From positions 5,787 through 69,786 of the forward strand of contig CAYFMN010000025.1 of the NCBI GenBank assembly GCA_964344185.1: a stretch of DNA of 64,000 bases, given 5' to 3'. Made by a program: the position numbers and the translations under genes. Under the pieces are notes generated by a model. That model had not been told where the DNA came from and did not search any database. It worked only from the letters and a program-made list of their open reading frames with translations. Shown piece after piece: positions 41,900 through 51,017 of the stretch. This DNA comes from JAJDAT01 sp964344185 (GTDB taxonomy: Bacteria; Nitrospinota; Nitrospinia; Nitrospinales; JAJDAT01). Position 1 is the stretch's first letter; each line of letters starts with the position of its first letter.

Positions 41900-43732
41900 T
41901 TATTGCATCGCTCCGCTGGCTTTTAAAGCTTGCTCGATTTTATCTTGTTTCTTTTTGATATCGTCATTTCGCGCAATATTTACATTAGCTTTTCTACGCA
42001 AATCCGCTAAAGCCTCCTTAATTTCAGCTTGAGTGCGAATAATTTGTTCTCGCGACGCGGTGGCTTGTTCTTGAGCCTTAGCTAATATTTTTTGAGTTTC
42101 TACAATCTGACTCTGATTTTCATAAATCTGATTCTGCGCGGTAGACATCTGTTGTTGTGCGGCGATAATTTGATCCTGAGATTGAACTAATTCTTTTTGA
42201 GCCACGACCACTTCGTCAACCCTGGCTTGAGAAACGGCAATGGTCTTCAAAATTTCGATAAGCTTAGCCAATTTTTCATTAGCTAAAACTACGCTAGCTT
42301 GGTTTTCTTCAACCTTCTGCGAAGAAACGCTTAAATCGTTTTCTAATTTCTGAACAAACTGCGCGTTTGCTTGAAACAACTCAATCAATTGGGTTAGTTT
42401 TTCGTCAGAGGCCTTAGTTTGAGACTCGCTAAGAACTACCTTAGAAATGGCTGCGTCTAGTTTTTGATCAAAAACCTTGGATTGATTGGCAGAACTTTTT
42501 AAAATTTCAACAACTTTAACCAATTTATTATTAGTCTGTTTTGCGTTTTCAGTTCCAATGCTAATGGCCTCCGCAGAGCGGTCCATTTTTTCGGTGACGG
42601 TTTTTAAAGACAATTCATTTATTTTAATGAGCTTGTCGCTATTTTGGTTTGAAATCTCTTGGAGTCGCGCCATAGATGTATTAACAGAACCAACCGTTTT
42701 TTCCATGCCATCGGCGACTGTTTTAATATTTGTATTAATTAGGCCCAGACTTTTGGTATTTTGGGTAATTGCAGAAGCGACGATGTTTTGACTTTTCTTT
42801 AGTTCGCCTAAATTAATATCTAAGGTTTTTTGTAGATTATTGAAACCTTGTCCATAAAGAACCACATTATCGTTAACTTTATTAATATTCTCAACCAATT
42901 GGTTTTGATTTGTCTGTTGTACGGTTAAAGTATTTTCTAAAATTTTGACTAATTTCTCATTTTGCTGTTTTATGGAATTCAAATATTCGGTAAGTGCAAT
43001 ATGATTTGATTGTGATAGCTGAGAAATTTCTTCCTTATTTTGACTAACCGTAGCTACGATTTGGCTAAGAATATTTTTATTTTCTTGGATAATGGTGGGA
43101 ATCAGCTCTTCTTTTAAAGTTCTATTAGTAGTCGCAATTCTTTCGTTTTGAACGTTTAAATTGTCAACAATTTGCTTAAAAGATTGAGCTTCCGCATTCG
43201 AAAAATTTTTAAAGTTTTGAGTATTTGAATCTGCAAGCGTTTTGATATCGGCCGCAATACCTTCCTTAATCAAAGCAAATTCATTTATGATTCCAGTCTT
43301 TTGACTTTCTAAACTGTTATTAATCGTTTGAAGGGCTCGCTCCAATTCGGTTTTCAACGAAGTTAAATCGCTTTGCATGCGTTGTTCCTGATTAACCGAT
43401 AAAGCTTGAATCTCTTCCGTTTTTGTTAATAAACTCGAAATTCGATTATCAATATCCGATTTATTAACTTCCATTATCCCCTGCAGACTAGGCAAAATTC
43501 TTTGAATCTCTTCTAATTGAGAATACATTTGCCCTTGAGCTTGTTTTAAAGCCTGCATTTCCTTAGTTTCTAAGTCGGATAACCTAAGATTGATCTTTTT
43601 TAGAGTCTTAAATAGGTAGTCCCACCGCTTTTCATCATCGTCAAAAAGGCCTGCAAATACCGATGATGGAGAAAGCGCTCCGACCAACAAAAAACCCAAA
43701 ACAAAAACTTTGGCGATTATTTTCTGTCTCAT
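41900..43732 (-). CDS. long periplasmic coiled-coil protein at the CpoB position of the Tol-Pal cluster
   Basis: 610 residues: a signal peptide (1-27, ending SVFAG) and then almost continuous predicted coiled coil. An internal unit begins NNKLVKVVEIL at 401, DEKLTQLIELF at 443 and NEKLAKLIEIL at 485, exactly 42 residues (six heptads) apart, with related units at 258 and 365. Residues 510-572 form a run of Gln-rich heptads of the SQDQIIA/AQNQIYE type. There is no TPR domain, unlike CpoB/YbgF. It follows pal after 127 bp holding two hairpins. It could be a periplasm-spanning rod or tether. It is not recognised as a named family. Confidence 0.7.
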   Translation of the reverse strand: MRQKIIAKVFVLGFLLVGALSPSSVFAGLFDDDEKRWDYLFKTLKKINLRLSDLETKEMQALKQAQGQMYSQLEEIQRILPSLQGIMEVNKSDIDNRISSLLTKTEEIQALSVNQEQRMQSDLTSLKTELERALQTINNSLESQKTGIINEFALIKEGIAADIKTLADSNTQNFKNFSNAEAQSFKQIVDNLNVQNERIATTNRTLKEELIPTIIQENKNILSQIVATVSQNKEEISQLSQSNHIALTEYLNSIKQQNEKLVKILENTLTVQQTNQNQLVENINKVNDNVVLYGQGFNNLQKTLDINLGELKKSQNIVASAITQNTKSLGLINTNIKTVADGMEKTVGSVNTSMARLQEISNQNSDKLIKINELSLKTVTEKMDRSAEAISIGTENAKQTNNKLVKVVEILKSSANQSKVFDQKLDAAISKVVLSESQTKASDEKLTQLIELFQANAQFVQKLENDLSVSSQKVEENQASVVLANEKLAKLIEILKTIAVSQARVDEVVVAQKELVQSQDQIIAAQQQMSTAQNQIYENQSQIVETQKILAKAQEQATASREQIIRTQAEIKEALADLRRKANVNIARNDDIKKKQDKIEQALKASGAMQ

Positions 43733-43746
43733 TTTTTTAAAAGAGC

Positions 43747-43825
43747 TTCGGCAAAAAGAAAATGCCGAAATAAGGAAAGATTTAGAAAGGAAAACGCCGA
43801 AACGGAGATTCGCCTCCGCTCCGGC
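43747..43825 (-). promoter_or_regulatory. two stem-loops between pal and the coiled-coil gene
   Basis: Stem TTCGGCA / TGCCGAA (43747-43769, 9-nt loop) and a longer GC-rich hairpin (GCCG..CGGAG / CTCCG..CCGGC, 43796-43825). Neither is followed by a long T run on the minus strand, so an attenuator or an mRNA-stabilising role is more likely than complete termination. Confidence 0.45.
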
Positions 43826-43859
43826 ACTATTGAAAAATTTGATTGATATCGATTTAGGT

Positions 43860-45059
43860 TTAGTTTGAAACTAAAAAATGACCCCGTCGATTACTTTTCC
43901 AACAAGCTTCCGTACTATCTTGACAAAAAGGACGTTCTTCGCCATAACTAATAGTGAAAAGTCTATCTTTGGAAACCCCTCTCGCAATCAAATATTTTTT
44001 CACCGCAATAGCTCGGCGTTCTCCAAGTCCTAAGTTATAATTATTAGTGCCCCTTTCATCGCAATGTCCTTGAATCTCAACTTTAGAAGTAGGGTTTTGT
44101 TTTAACCAATCTGCGTTTTTATTTAAAGCGCTTTTTGCAACTGCGTCTAAATCGTACTTGTCATAATCAAAATGAATATCTTGCAAATTTTCCGTAGGCT
44201 CAAATGGTTTCAACCGAGCCACTTCGGCAAGTGGCTCATATGACTTACCGCCTGCAGCGCCAGAATAATCCCTGCTACCGCCTACTGAACCGCCTGCTGA
44301 GCCGTTTGAAGAAGCGCTACCGCCAGACCCTAAAGCGCCAGAACCAATTCCAATGCCTACTCCATCTTTCCCGGAACCTGACGAACCCGAACCGCTTCCA
44401 AACTCGCCAAGTCCGCCAGCTCTGGAACCTTCGCCTATAACGCTTCCACTAGAACCTGACCCGCTGGAACCTGAGCCATCAGGACCAGAAAGACCCGCTA
44501 ACAAGTCGCCAGATTTGGCCGAATCAGGAGAAATAAAGCCGCCATATGGATCAATTCCACCAGATCTAGAACCTTCCCCTACAGTACTTCCAGACCCATC
44601 AAAAGAACCCATACCGCCAGAGCGAGTTCCCTCTCCGTATGTTGCTGAACCGCCACTGCTAGAAGAACCGCTTGTAGAACCATCCGTAGAACCACTAGTC
44701 ATATTGCTTGCGCTCATTGCTGAACTTCCAGGCCCCTCGGTAGAAATTCCAGGACCAAAAATCTCGGTCTCTTGGATTGGAATATCGGTAAATCGACCTG
44801 TTGTATCTCCGCCAGAACCACTGGCTCCCATTGAACTGCTTTCCACCGCTCCAGAACCCACATTAGAACCGGCGTTTACATCCGACTCTGACATTTGAGA
44901 ACTAGTTCCTGAACTTGTCATAGAAGAATCAGCTCCAGAACCAGCCAAATTGCTAGCCATTACGTCCGGAGGCACTGGAGTTGGTTTTGCAGCACATCCC
45001 CCTATCAATCCGGAAATGAGCAAACCTGCTAATAATTGACTAGTCGTAATTTTTTTCAT
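43860..45059 (-). CDS. pal: peptidoglycan-associated lipoprotein Pal with long Gly/Ser linker
   Basis: The lipobox LIGGC places the lipidated Cys at residue 22. A Gly/Ser-rich linker of about 260 residues follows, containing three copies of a GEGSRSGG-type octamer (142, 161, 209). The C-terminal OmpA-like domain (about 290-399) has IHFDYDKYDL and GHCDERGTNNYNLGLGERRA with the Asp and Arg that grip diaminopimelate, and SNRRGHFLVSN. Typical Pal proteins are 150-200 residues, so the linker is greatly expanded. The first base of the downstream hairpin region follows the stop. It belongs to the tolQ-R-A-B-pal cluster. Confidence 0.92.
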   Translation of the reverse strand: MKKITTSQLLAGLLISGLIGGCAAKPTPVPPDVMASNLAGSGADSSMTSSGTSSQMSESDVNAGSNVGSGAVESSSMGASGSGGDTTGRFTDIPIQETEIFGPGISTEGPGSSAMSASNMTSGSTDGSTSGSSSSGGSATYGEGTRSGGMGSFDGSGSTVGEGSRSGGIDPYGGFISPDSAKSGDLLAGLSGPDGSGSSGSGSSGSVIGEGSRAGGLGEFGSGSGSSGSGKDGVGIGIGSGALGSGGSASSNGSAGGSVGGSRDYSGAAGGKSYEPLAEVARLKPFEPTENLQDIHFDYDKYDLDAVAKSALNKNADWLKQNPTSKVEIQGHCDERGTNNYNLGLGERRAIAVKKYLIARGVSKDRLFTISYGEERPFCQDSTEACWKSNRRGHFLVSN

Positions 45060-45486
45060 TATTTTCCTCTTTAAAAATTAAACCTAAAAAAATTTAGAGC
45101 TTTTATAAATCAATATATAAATGGAGAAAATTCCCCAGAAATTACTCTTTAACCTTAAATACTATAATATAATACCATAATAAACGTTTAAATCAATCTT
45201 TTCAACTATTTATAAAATACCACTATAAGCCAATTAAATCAAGTAATCAAAGGTAAATCTAAAGAACTAAAAATGTCAATAAATCTGATTAACCTGCACA
45301 GAACTTTTCACTTCGTTTATCTTTAACTTCGAACAAAAAAATAAACCAAGCAAAAAAACAAGGGCAATCCGATAAACCTTCTGAGAGCAAAAAATGTTGA
45401 TTATCTATTAATTATACTATACTTAGGGCAAAAGAAAAGCTAGATTTAAATTAGAAAACGGAAAAACATCTTACTTTAAATAAAAA
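45060..45486. other. AT-rich intergenic region between tolB and pal
   Basis: 427 bases with no ORF and no clear hairpin. In most tol-pal clusters tolB and pal are close together, so pal probably has its own promoter here. No convincing -35/-10 pair was identified. Confidence 0.5.
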
Positions 45487-46872
45487 TTATTTTAAATATG
45501 GGGACCAGGCAGGATGAAATTCTCCAACGGAATCTATCATTACTCCTTCGCGCTTTTTAGGAATAAAACGGCGAATTTTGCTGCCCCCAACTCTTTTAAT
45601 CGCTAGATGAGATCGATTATTGCGAGTTTCCTGAAAAACTAAAAAACTTCCGTCAGGCGACCAGGAAGGTTCTTCTCTATCTGTATCCCCATGTGTAAAA
45701 ATAACGGTCTTTTTATCTTTCAAATAATAAATCTTGATTTGAAAATGTTCTCCAACTTTAGAAGTATATGCAATCTTATCTCCATCAGGCGACCATGCAG
45801 GATTATCGTTATGGGAAGAGTTAAACGATATTCTGGTAACGTTTTCTTGATCGCCATCCAAACTACTCATAATATAAATTTGTGGAAAACCTGAACCCGA
45901 TCTATCCGAAGCAAATACTATTTTGCCGCCATCAGGAGACCAAGAGGGCGAAGTATCAATACTATAGTGCTTTGTTAATCTCCTTAATCTTCTACTTTTT
46001 GTGAAAGAATAAATTTCAGAATTCAAATCTTTACTTAAAACTAAAGCAATTTCATTCCCATTAGGGGACCATGAAGGAGTTGCATTTAATCCCGGCAAAT
46101 TCAACATAAGCCATTTTTTTTTTGTTTTTGTATCAATCATGTATAAATCGGGATTTTTTTTAGAATAAGAACTGAAGGCTATTTTGGCTCCCTCAGGGGA
46201 CCAGGCAGGTCTTAAAAGTACAGCGCCATCTTTGGTTAATTTTTTTACGTTACGCCCGTCAACATCTGCAGTAAAAATTTCTTTTACAATTTTTCCGTTT
46301 TCACGAATTCTGCCGACAAAAGCAATTCGAGTGCCTGCTACCCCTCTTTTTCCAGTCAATCTATATACAGCTTCATCGGCAAATTTATGAATTATTTTTC
46401 TTAAGAAGTTTTTCTTCGCGCGATATCGCTTGCCAATTACAAATTTACCGTTAGCTGCGTCAAACAAACGAAAAACTAAAGTTATAGAATCCGTGTCAGG
46501 TTCCAATTGATACTGACTTCTTAAAACCCACTGCGCTCCGATCTCTCTCCAAGGCTGGTAATTAATCTGAGTAGGGTCCCGATCTGCCTGTATAATAGCG
46601 GCAAACCGCGCAAGGGAAACTTCTCTAAACAACTCGGAAAATACCAAGTCATTTATCAATATAGACCGAGCTTTTTTAGCGATCAAATCATTTGCATTGG
46701 AATTTTCCATATTTATAAACCTCGGAACTGCAATATCAACTTTTTCTTGTGTTTTCTTTAATAATTCCAATTCATATTCGACGCTTTGCGATTGGGCGAT
46801 CGCTTGACTTGAAAATAAGCCCACGCATAAAACTATAAACAAACCTAAAAACAATTGAGCGAAACTTTTCAT
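45487..46872 (-). CDS. tolB: Tol-Pal system protein TolB
   Basis: A periplasmic beta-propeller partner of Pal. It has a signal peptide (about 1-26, ending AIAQS), an N-terminal domain (about 30-190) with the DPTQINYQPWREIGAQWVLR region, and repeated WD40-like beta-propeller blades of the form PAWSPDGDKIAYTS (six visible copies of the SPDG or SPNG motif). The length of 461 is normal. Its ATG overlaps the tolA stop (ATGA), which indicates coupling. Confidence 0.96.
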   Translation of the reverse strand: MKSFAQLFLGLFIVLCVGLFSSQAIAQSQSVEYELELLKKTQEKVDIAVPRFINMENSNANDLIAKKARSILINDLVFSELFREVSLARFAAIIQADRDPTQINYQPWREIGAQWVLRSQYQLEPDTDSITLVFRLFDAANGKFVIGKRYRAKKNFLRKIIHKFADEAVYRLTGKRGVAGTRIAFVGRIRENGKIVKEIFTADVDGRNVKKLTKDGAVLLRPAWSPEGAKIAFSSYSKKNPDLYMIDTKTKKKWLMLNLPGLNATPSWSPNGNEIALVLSKDLNSEIYSFTKSRRLRRLTKHYSIDTSPSWSPDGGKIVFASDRSGSGFPQIYIMSSLDGDQENVTRISFNSSHNDNPAWSPDGDKIAYTSKVGEHFQIKIYYLKDKKTVIFTHGDTDREEPSWSPDGSFLVFQETRNNRSHLAIKRVGGSKIRRFIPKKREGVMIDSVGEFHPAWSPYLK

Positions 46873-48446
46873 GATTGGACTTCCAATTTAAAATTGATGG
46901 TAATGACTATATTGGGTTCTCTCATTTCTTTAGGAAAAGGAGGAAAAGGCTCCGAATCAAAAATAGCTTTAATCGCTAAAGCGTCTAATTTTTTATCTCC
47001 AGAACTTTGAACCAAACGTGGCTTATCTATTGTTCCCATTCGAAACAACATAAATGAAACGACAATTTTTTTCCGAATGGCCACTCCTAATGGAACTTCC
47101 CAGTGTGAATATATTTTATCTTGGATGAAACCTGCATAACGGCTTAGAGCTTGAGCGTATTCGTCGTTGCTTTCTTCGTTAGAAGTTTGACTTTGGCCTA
47201 ATTTGTCCTTGGGTAAATTCGAAGACGATTCCGTAGAAGCTTGTTCAAAAGAACTTGCAAAGGTCTTAACTTTACTTTGAAACTCTTTGCTTTCAGTGGA
47301 AACGCCAGATATTTCGATAGCTACATTTTTAATAGGCTCTATCTCAATAGAACGCTCAATAGATCTTAACATGCTACCCGTTTCTAATGCTCGTTCGCTT
47401 GGTTTAACTCTCGGCGCTTTAGAAGGTACTCCAGCCCGTTCCAATTTAGGAACTAAATTTAAACTAGCTAAACTTTCTAAATCGCTCAATATATCCTGAT
47501 ATGTTTTTTTCTTATCTCCATCTTCTTTAGATTTTTTCTCGAACGATTCAAATTCCAATTTTTCTACGGGCTTTAATTGTTCTTGATTTGCAGATTCTAT
47601 ATTTTTGACGCTTTCCAGCTCTTTTATTTTTTGATTAACCTTCACCGATTCAACCGGACTTTTCTCCGAATCGGATTTTTCATCGCGCAGTTTTTGTATT
47701 TCGGAAAGAATTTTATTATTTTCTAAAGACGAACTTTTACTTTCCAATTCTTGATCAAGTATTTTTTCATCCAAGGCGTCAAGTTCTTTTAGAGAATTAT
47801 CCAGTTCTTCTGCAATAGGGGGAGCAAAAAAACTCTTTTGATCGTTGATCGGTTTGGTTTTTTGTATTTTTTCTAAATGCTTAAAAGTTTGTTCCCAAAC
47901 TTTGCGGTCTGACTTGGATTTGGGTTTTAATTTTGGAGCAAGCTTGGCTAGCTGGTCTAACTCTCTAACCAATGGATTAGAACTTTCGATTATTTGTTCT
48001 TTCGCTTCGCCCGTCAATTGATTTAGTTGAGCTAAAATTTTTTGGCCCGTATTATTTCTATCCGGCAATTTCGAACCTTGCTTCTTTTTCTTTATAGCTG
48101 TTTTCTTTATTGGAGATAACGAAGCAACCTCAATAGGCTTAACCGCTGTTTCTTTTGGGTTAATAGCTTTAGGTTTTTTAATCGGTTCTTGCCGTTGTGG
48201 AGGAGCGGGTTCTTCAATTTTTTGAATAACGGCTTTTTTCTCAGCTTTCGCAACGGGAGCGGGAGCCGAAGCGGGACTAGATTGAGGAAGGGGAATCAGA
48301 CTAACGGTGAGAGGAATGGGTTCAGGTTTATCAAAGGGGTTTGGTTTGGGGATATACATCAAAAGAACTAAGAAAATGAGATGAAAAAAAACTGAAAAAA
48401 CTAACGTTTGGTTAAAATCAGAAAACCAATATGCCGGAGCGTTCAT
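46869..48446 (-). CDS. tolA: TolA/TonB-family energy-transducing protein
   Basis: One N-terminal membrane helix (FSVFFHLIFLVLLMYIP, about 16-32) starts the protein, then a Pro/Lys-rich stretch (50-115) and a long charged helical domain. The C-terminal domain (about 430-525) of TonB/TolA type has IYSHWEVPLG, KIVVSFMLFRMGTI, KLDALAIKAI and FPPFPKEM. It joins the inner-membrane TolQR motor to the outer membrane. The length of 525 is somewhat longer than usual for TolA. Its start overlaps tolR and its end overlaps tolB, both by 4 bases. Confidence 0.9.
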   Translation of the reverse strand: MNAPAYWFSDFNQTLVFSVFFHLIFLVLLMYIPKPNPFDKPEPIPLTVSLIPLPQSSPASAPAPVAKAEKKAVIQKIEEPAPPQRQEPIKKPKAINPKETAVKPIEVASLSPIKKTAIKKKKQGSKLPDRNNTGQKILAQLNQLTGEAKEQIIESSNPLVRELDQLAKLAPKLKPKSKSDRKVWEQTFKHLEKIQKTKPINDQKSFFAPPIAEELDNSLKELDALDEKILDQELESKSSSLENNKILSEIQKLRDEKSDSEKSPVESVKVNQKIKELESVKNIESANQEQLKPVEKLEFESFEKKSKEDGDKKKTYQDILSDLESLASLNLVPKLERAGVPSKAPRVKPSERALETGSMLRSIERSIEIEPIKNVAIEISGVSTESKEFQSKVKTFASSFEQASTESSSNLPKDKLGQSQTSNEESNDEYAQALSRYAGFIQDKIYSHWEVPLGVAIRKKIVVSFMLFRMGTIDKPRLVQSSGDKKLDALAIKAIFDSEPFPPFPKEMREPNIVITINFKLEVQS

Positions 48447-48877
48447 TGATCCTCCGGTTCCGTCACCATTCCAATTTTTTCAATTCCTTCCCCTTTAATC
48501 CTAGACAACGCTTCCATAACAAAACCGTAATCTAATGTTTTATCAGCCCGAAAATAAACTTCTTTGTCGCCAGGCAATGTTGCAAACTTTTTTAATCGAA
48601 CTTCAAACGCCGCCATATCGTTTATCCGGTCCTTATCCCAATAAATTGATTTGTCGCTTTTCAAAAATATGGTAGGAACTTCCCGGATCTCTTCCGCTGG
48701 AGCCGAGGCGTTTGGTAGCTGTATGTCCAACCCGTGTTGCATTAATGGAGCGGTAATCATAAAAATCACCAACAAAACCAGCATCACGTCTACCAAAGGG
48801 GTAACATTAATTTCAGCCATTAAAGGCCGTTCGCGATTTCTTCTGGAAGGAGGAGAACTCGAATCGTGTAATTGCAT
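48443..48877 (-). CDS. tolR: TolR/ExbD-family motor protein
   Basis: A single-span inner-membrane protein with cytoplasmic N-terminus RRNRERPLMAEINVTPLVDVMLVLLVIFMITAPLMQ, in which Asp30 is the proton-path Asp of TolR/ExbD. The periplasmic domain (about 60-144) ends in SRIKGEGIEKIGMVTEPEDQ. The length of 144 is normal. 135 bp separate it from tolQ, longer than usual, and tolA overlaps its stop. Confidence 0.95.
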   Translation of the reverse strand: MQLHDSSSPPSRRNRERPLMAEINVTPLVDVMLVLLVIFMITAPLMQHGLDIQLPNASAPAEEIREVPTIFLKSDKSIYWDKDRINDMAAFEVRLKKFATLPGDKEVYFRADKTLDYGFVMEALSRIKGEGIEKIGMVTEPEDQ

Positions 48878-49012
48878 ATTAACTATGTTGAGTTGAACCC
48901 AAAAAACTATTCGGAATCTTTTAGACTAAATTTCACCTATTCTCAAACAAGTTTCTTTGATTTCCCCATAAAAATTTTTGAGTTCTTATAACTTCAAGCG
49001 CTAAAACTAACT

Positions 49013-49738
49013 TTAACGCCTAAAATTATTTTCAGCCATGAAAATAAAATCTCTGGAAAAATCATCCATCCGGGTAGTAAACCATCGGATTTTATTACTT
49101 AAATAATTATAAAAAATTACCGCAGGAATTGCCGCCACTAACCCAGCGGCCGTAGCAATTAACGCTTCGGCTATACCTGGAGCCACCCCTCCGATACTAG
49201 CTGATCCCTTTGCTCCAATGGCCCGAAACGAATGCATTATTCCCCAAACTGTTCCAAATAACCCGATAAACGGAGAAGCGCTTCCAGTGGTAGCCAAAAA
49301 TTCCAAGCGACGACTCAAACGCTCGATTTCTTCATTAACGGCTTTATCCAAACGTAGATTAATTTCTTTAATGTCTTTTTCTTGAATTGAAAAATTCTCT
49401 CGGTTTTTCCGGTCCGAACTACCGACTGTTTTGGACCTTTCTTGTATTTGATAAAGTCCCTTATAACCCTTTAAAAAAACTCGGGCTACGGGACTATGAC
49501 GTAATTCTCGGGAAAAATTATAAATATTATTTAAGCTGTCCGATTGAGAAAACAAATCTAAAAAGCGACTATCTTCGTCTTTTGCAGACCGATAAACAAA
49601 AAATTTATTTAAGATAATGGACCACGAAATGGCGGAAAAAAGAAATAGGATGACCAAAACCGCTTTGGCCACCATTCCGGAATTCAAAACCATATCCGCT
49701 AGCGATAACGCCGACTCTGGCAAAATATCTGAGGACAT
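49013..49738 (-). CDS. tolQ: TolQ/MotA/ExbB-family motor protein
   Basis: A three-helix inner-membrane proton channel subunit. It has a first helix at about 17-45 (VAKAVLVILFLFSAISWSIIL) and then a cytoplasmic loop. The conserved block LATTGSASPFIGLFGTVWGIMHSFRAIG and GVAPGIAEALIATAAGLVAAIPAVIFYNYL form helices 2 and 3. The length is 241. It is the first gene of the tolQRAB-pal cluster, and a promoter is expected in the 250 bp before it. Confidence 0.95.
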   Translation of the reverse strand: MSSDILPESALSLADMVLNSGMVAKAVLVILFLFSAISWSIILNKFFVYRSAKDEDSRFLDLFSQSDSLNNIYNFSRELRHSPVARVFLKGYKGLYQIQERSKTVGSSDRKNRENFSIQEKDIKEINLRLDKAVNEEIERLSRRLEFLATTGSASPFIGLFGTVWGIMHSFRAIGAKGSASIGGVAPGIAEALIATAAGLVAAIPAVIFYNYLSNKIRWFTTRMDDFSRDFIFMAENNFRR

Positions 49739-49988
49739 ATTAAGATACCCTTACTGGAAAGGCTTAAAATTAGGCAGGAAAATTTTAAAAAGCCGTTAAG
49801 CTATTTAAAAATTCGCGTTTTGATTAATACAATTTGTCAAAAAGGAAGAAAAATAATTTTACAAAATATCAACTCTAATTGATGTTACGTTTATAATTAC
49901 CTTCTAAAAATATAGTTTAAACCTGAACTCCTTCCAAACGCAAGAATCTAAAAAAACAATTTTGATTTCTTATAAAAATCTAAAAAAA

Positions 49989-50561
49989 TTATTTTTTCAC
50001 TCGTTCAAGATATTCGCCGGAAGAGGTAGAAACCTTAACCGATTCCCCAATAGCAATAAATTGAGGGACGGTAACTACTAAACCAGTCGATAACGTAGCG
50101 GGCTTCCCAGATCCTGACGCGGTGGCTCCTTTCAATTGAGGCTCGGTATCGACAACTTCCAAATCTACCGTTTCCGGTAAAGCAATTCCGATGGGTTTAC
50201 CGTCGTGAAACTCTACTTGGACTCTAAGATTTGGTAAAAGGAATAATTTGACGTCTTCAACCAAATTAGGCCCAATAAAAATCTGTTCGTAGGTCTCGCT
50301 GTTCATGAAACAATAACCCGAGGAGTCGTTATACAAATACTCCATATCGTTTTGTTCCATTTCAGCTCGCTCTATTTGCTCATCAGCTCTAAACTTTACT
50401 TCAGTTTGAGTACCATCCTTCAAATTTCGGAGTTTTGCTTGCATGAACGCCCTTTTATTCCCAGGCGTCCTATGTTCAGCGGACATAACTTTATATAGCA
50501 TCTTATTATAAATGACCACATAACCTGGCCGTATGCCATTTCCACTAATATACGTTGGCAT
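49989..50561 (-). CDS. efp: elongation factor P
   Basis: It relieves ribosome stalling at polyproline. Three beta domains are visible: KOW-like N-terminal NGIRPGYVVIYNKMLYKVMSAEHRTPGNKRAF, OB1 LRNLKDGTQTEVKFRADEQIERAEM / YLYNDSSGYCFMNSETYEQI, and OB2 VQVEFHDGKPIGIALPETVDLEVVDTEP ending GEYLERVKK. At the tip of the loop, where the modified Lys34 lies in E. coli (PGK), this protein has PGN-K-R with Asn at that column and Lys next to it. No modification enzymes are in the window. The strong GGAG ribosome site supports the start. Confidence 0.95.
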   Translation of the reverse strand: MPTYISGNGIRPGYVVIYNKMLYKVMSAEHRTPGNKRAFMQAKLRNLKDGTQTEVKFRADEQIERAEMEQNDMEYLYNDSSGYCFMNSETYEQIFIGPNLVEDVKLFLLPNLRVQVEFHDGKPIGIALPETVDLEVVDTEPQLKGATASGSGKPATLSTGLVVTVPQFIAIGESVKVSTSSGEYLERVKK

Positions 50562-51017
50562 TCTTGGAGCTCCTTTTTCTAAAATCTAAGTCTTTCTTGG
50601 ACTTTAATCAATTATGTCCGATATTTCTGTCAAAAACTTTTATCAAGGACTCTAAATCAATTAAAAAATAGAAATCCTAGGCGTTCACTTTCCTTTTGTA
50701 AACTAACGATCTTTTTAATTATATCGTTTTTTCTATCAAACTCTATATTAATGTCTAAACATCAATATAAAATTCCTTTTTAAATCTATAAAAAATATAA
50801 TCTCTGTTGGTTTTTGAAAAAAATTTTCCTACAATTAGTAAAATTTCGAAGATTTGTTCATTCCAAACAGATTTTATACTTCTTACATAAATCCAACACA
50901 ATATAACCGTAAATCGCAATATTAAAAATTTAAGACAATATTGATTGTTCCACGGTCTAAGCGCTTAAGACTTTAACTAAGTAATTCTTCAAATATTAGT
51001 TCTTTAGGGAAATCTCA
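50562..51017. other. AT-rich intergenic region between efp and ettA
   Basis: 456 bases between divergent genes with no ORF, tRNA or clear hairpin. It should hold promoters for efp (left) and ettA (right). The segment 50690-50930 is nearly all A and T with several TATAAT-like hexamers, too many to choose one. Confidence 0.5.

Noticed and set aside
44353..44898. 181-residue Pro/Glu-rich ORF on the plus strand
   Set aside because: It is the antisense shadow of the Gly/Ser-rich linker of pal. Its Pro/Glu/Ser bias follows from that base composition, and the pal frame has the lipobox and OmpA-like domain.
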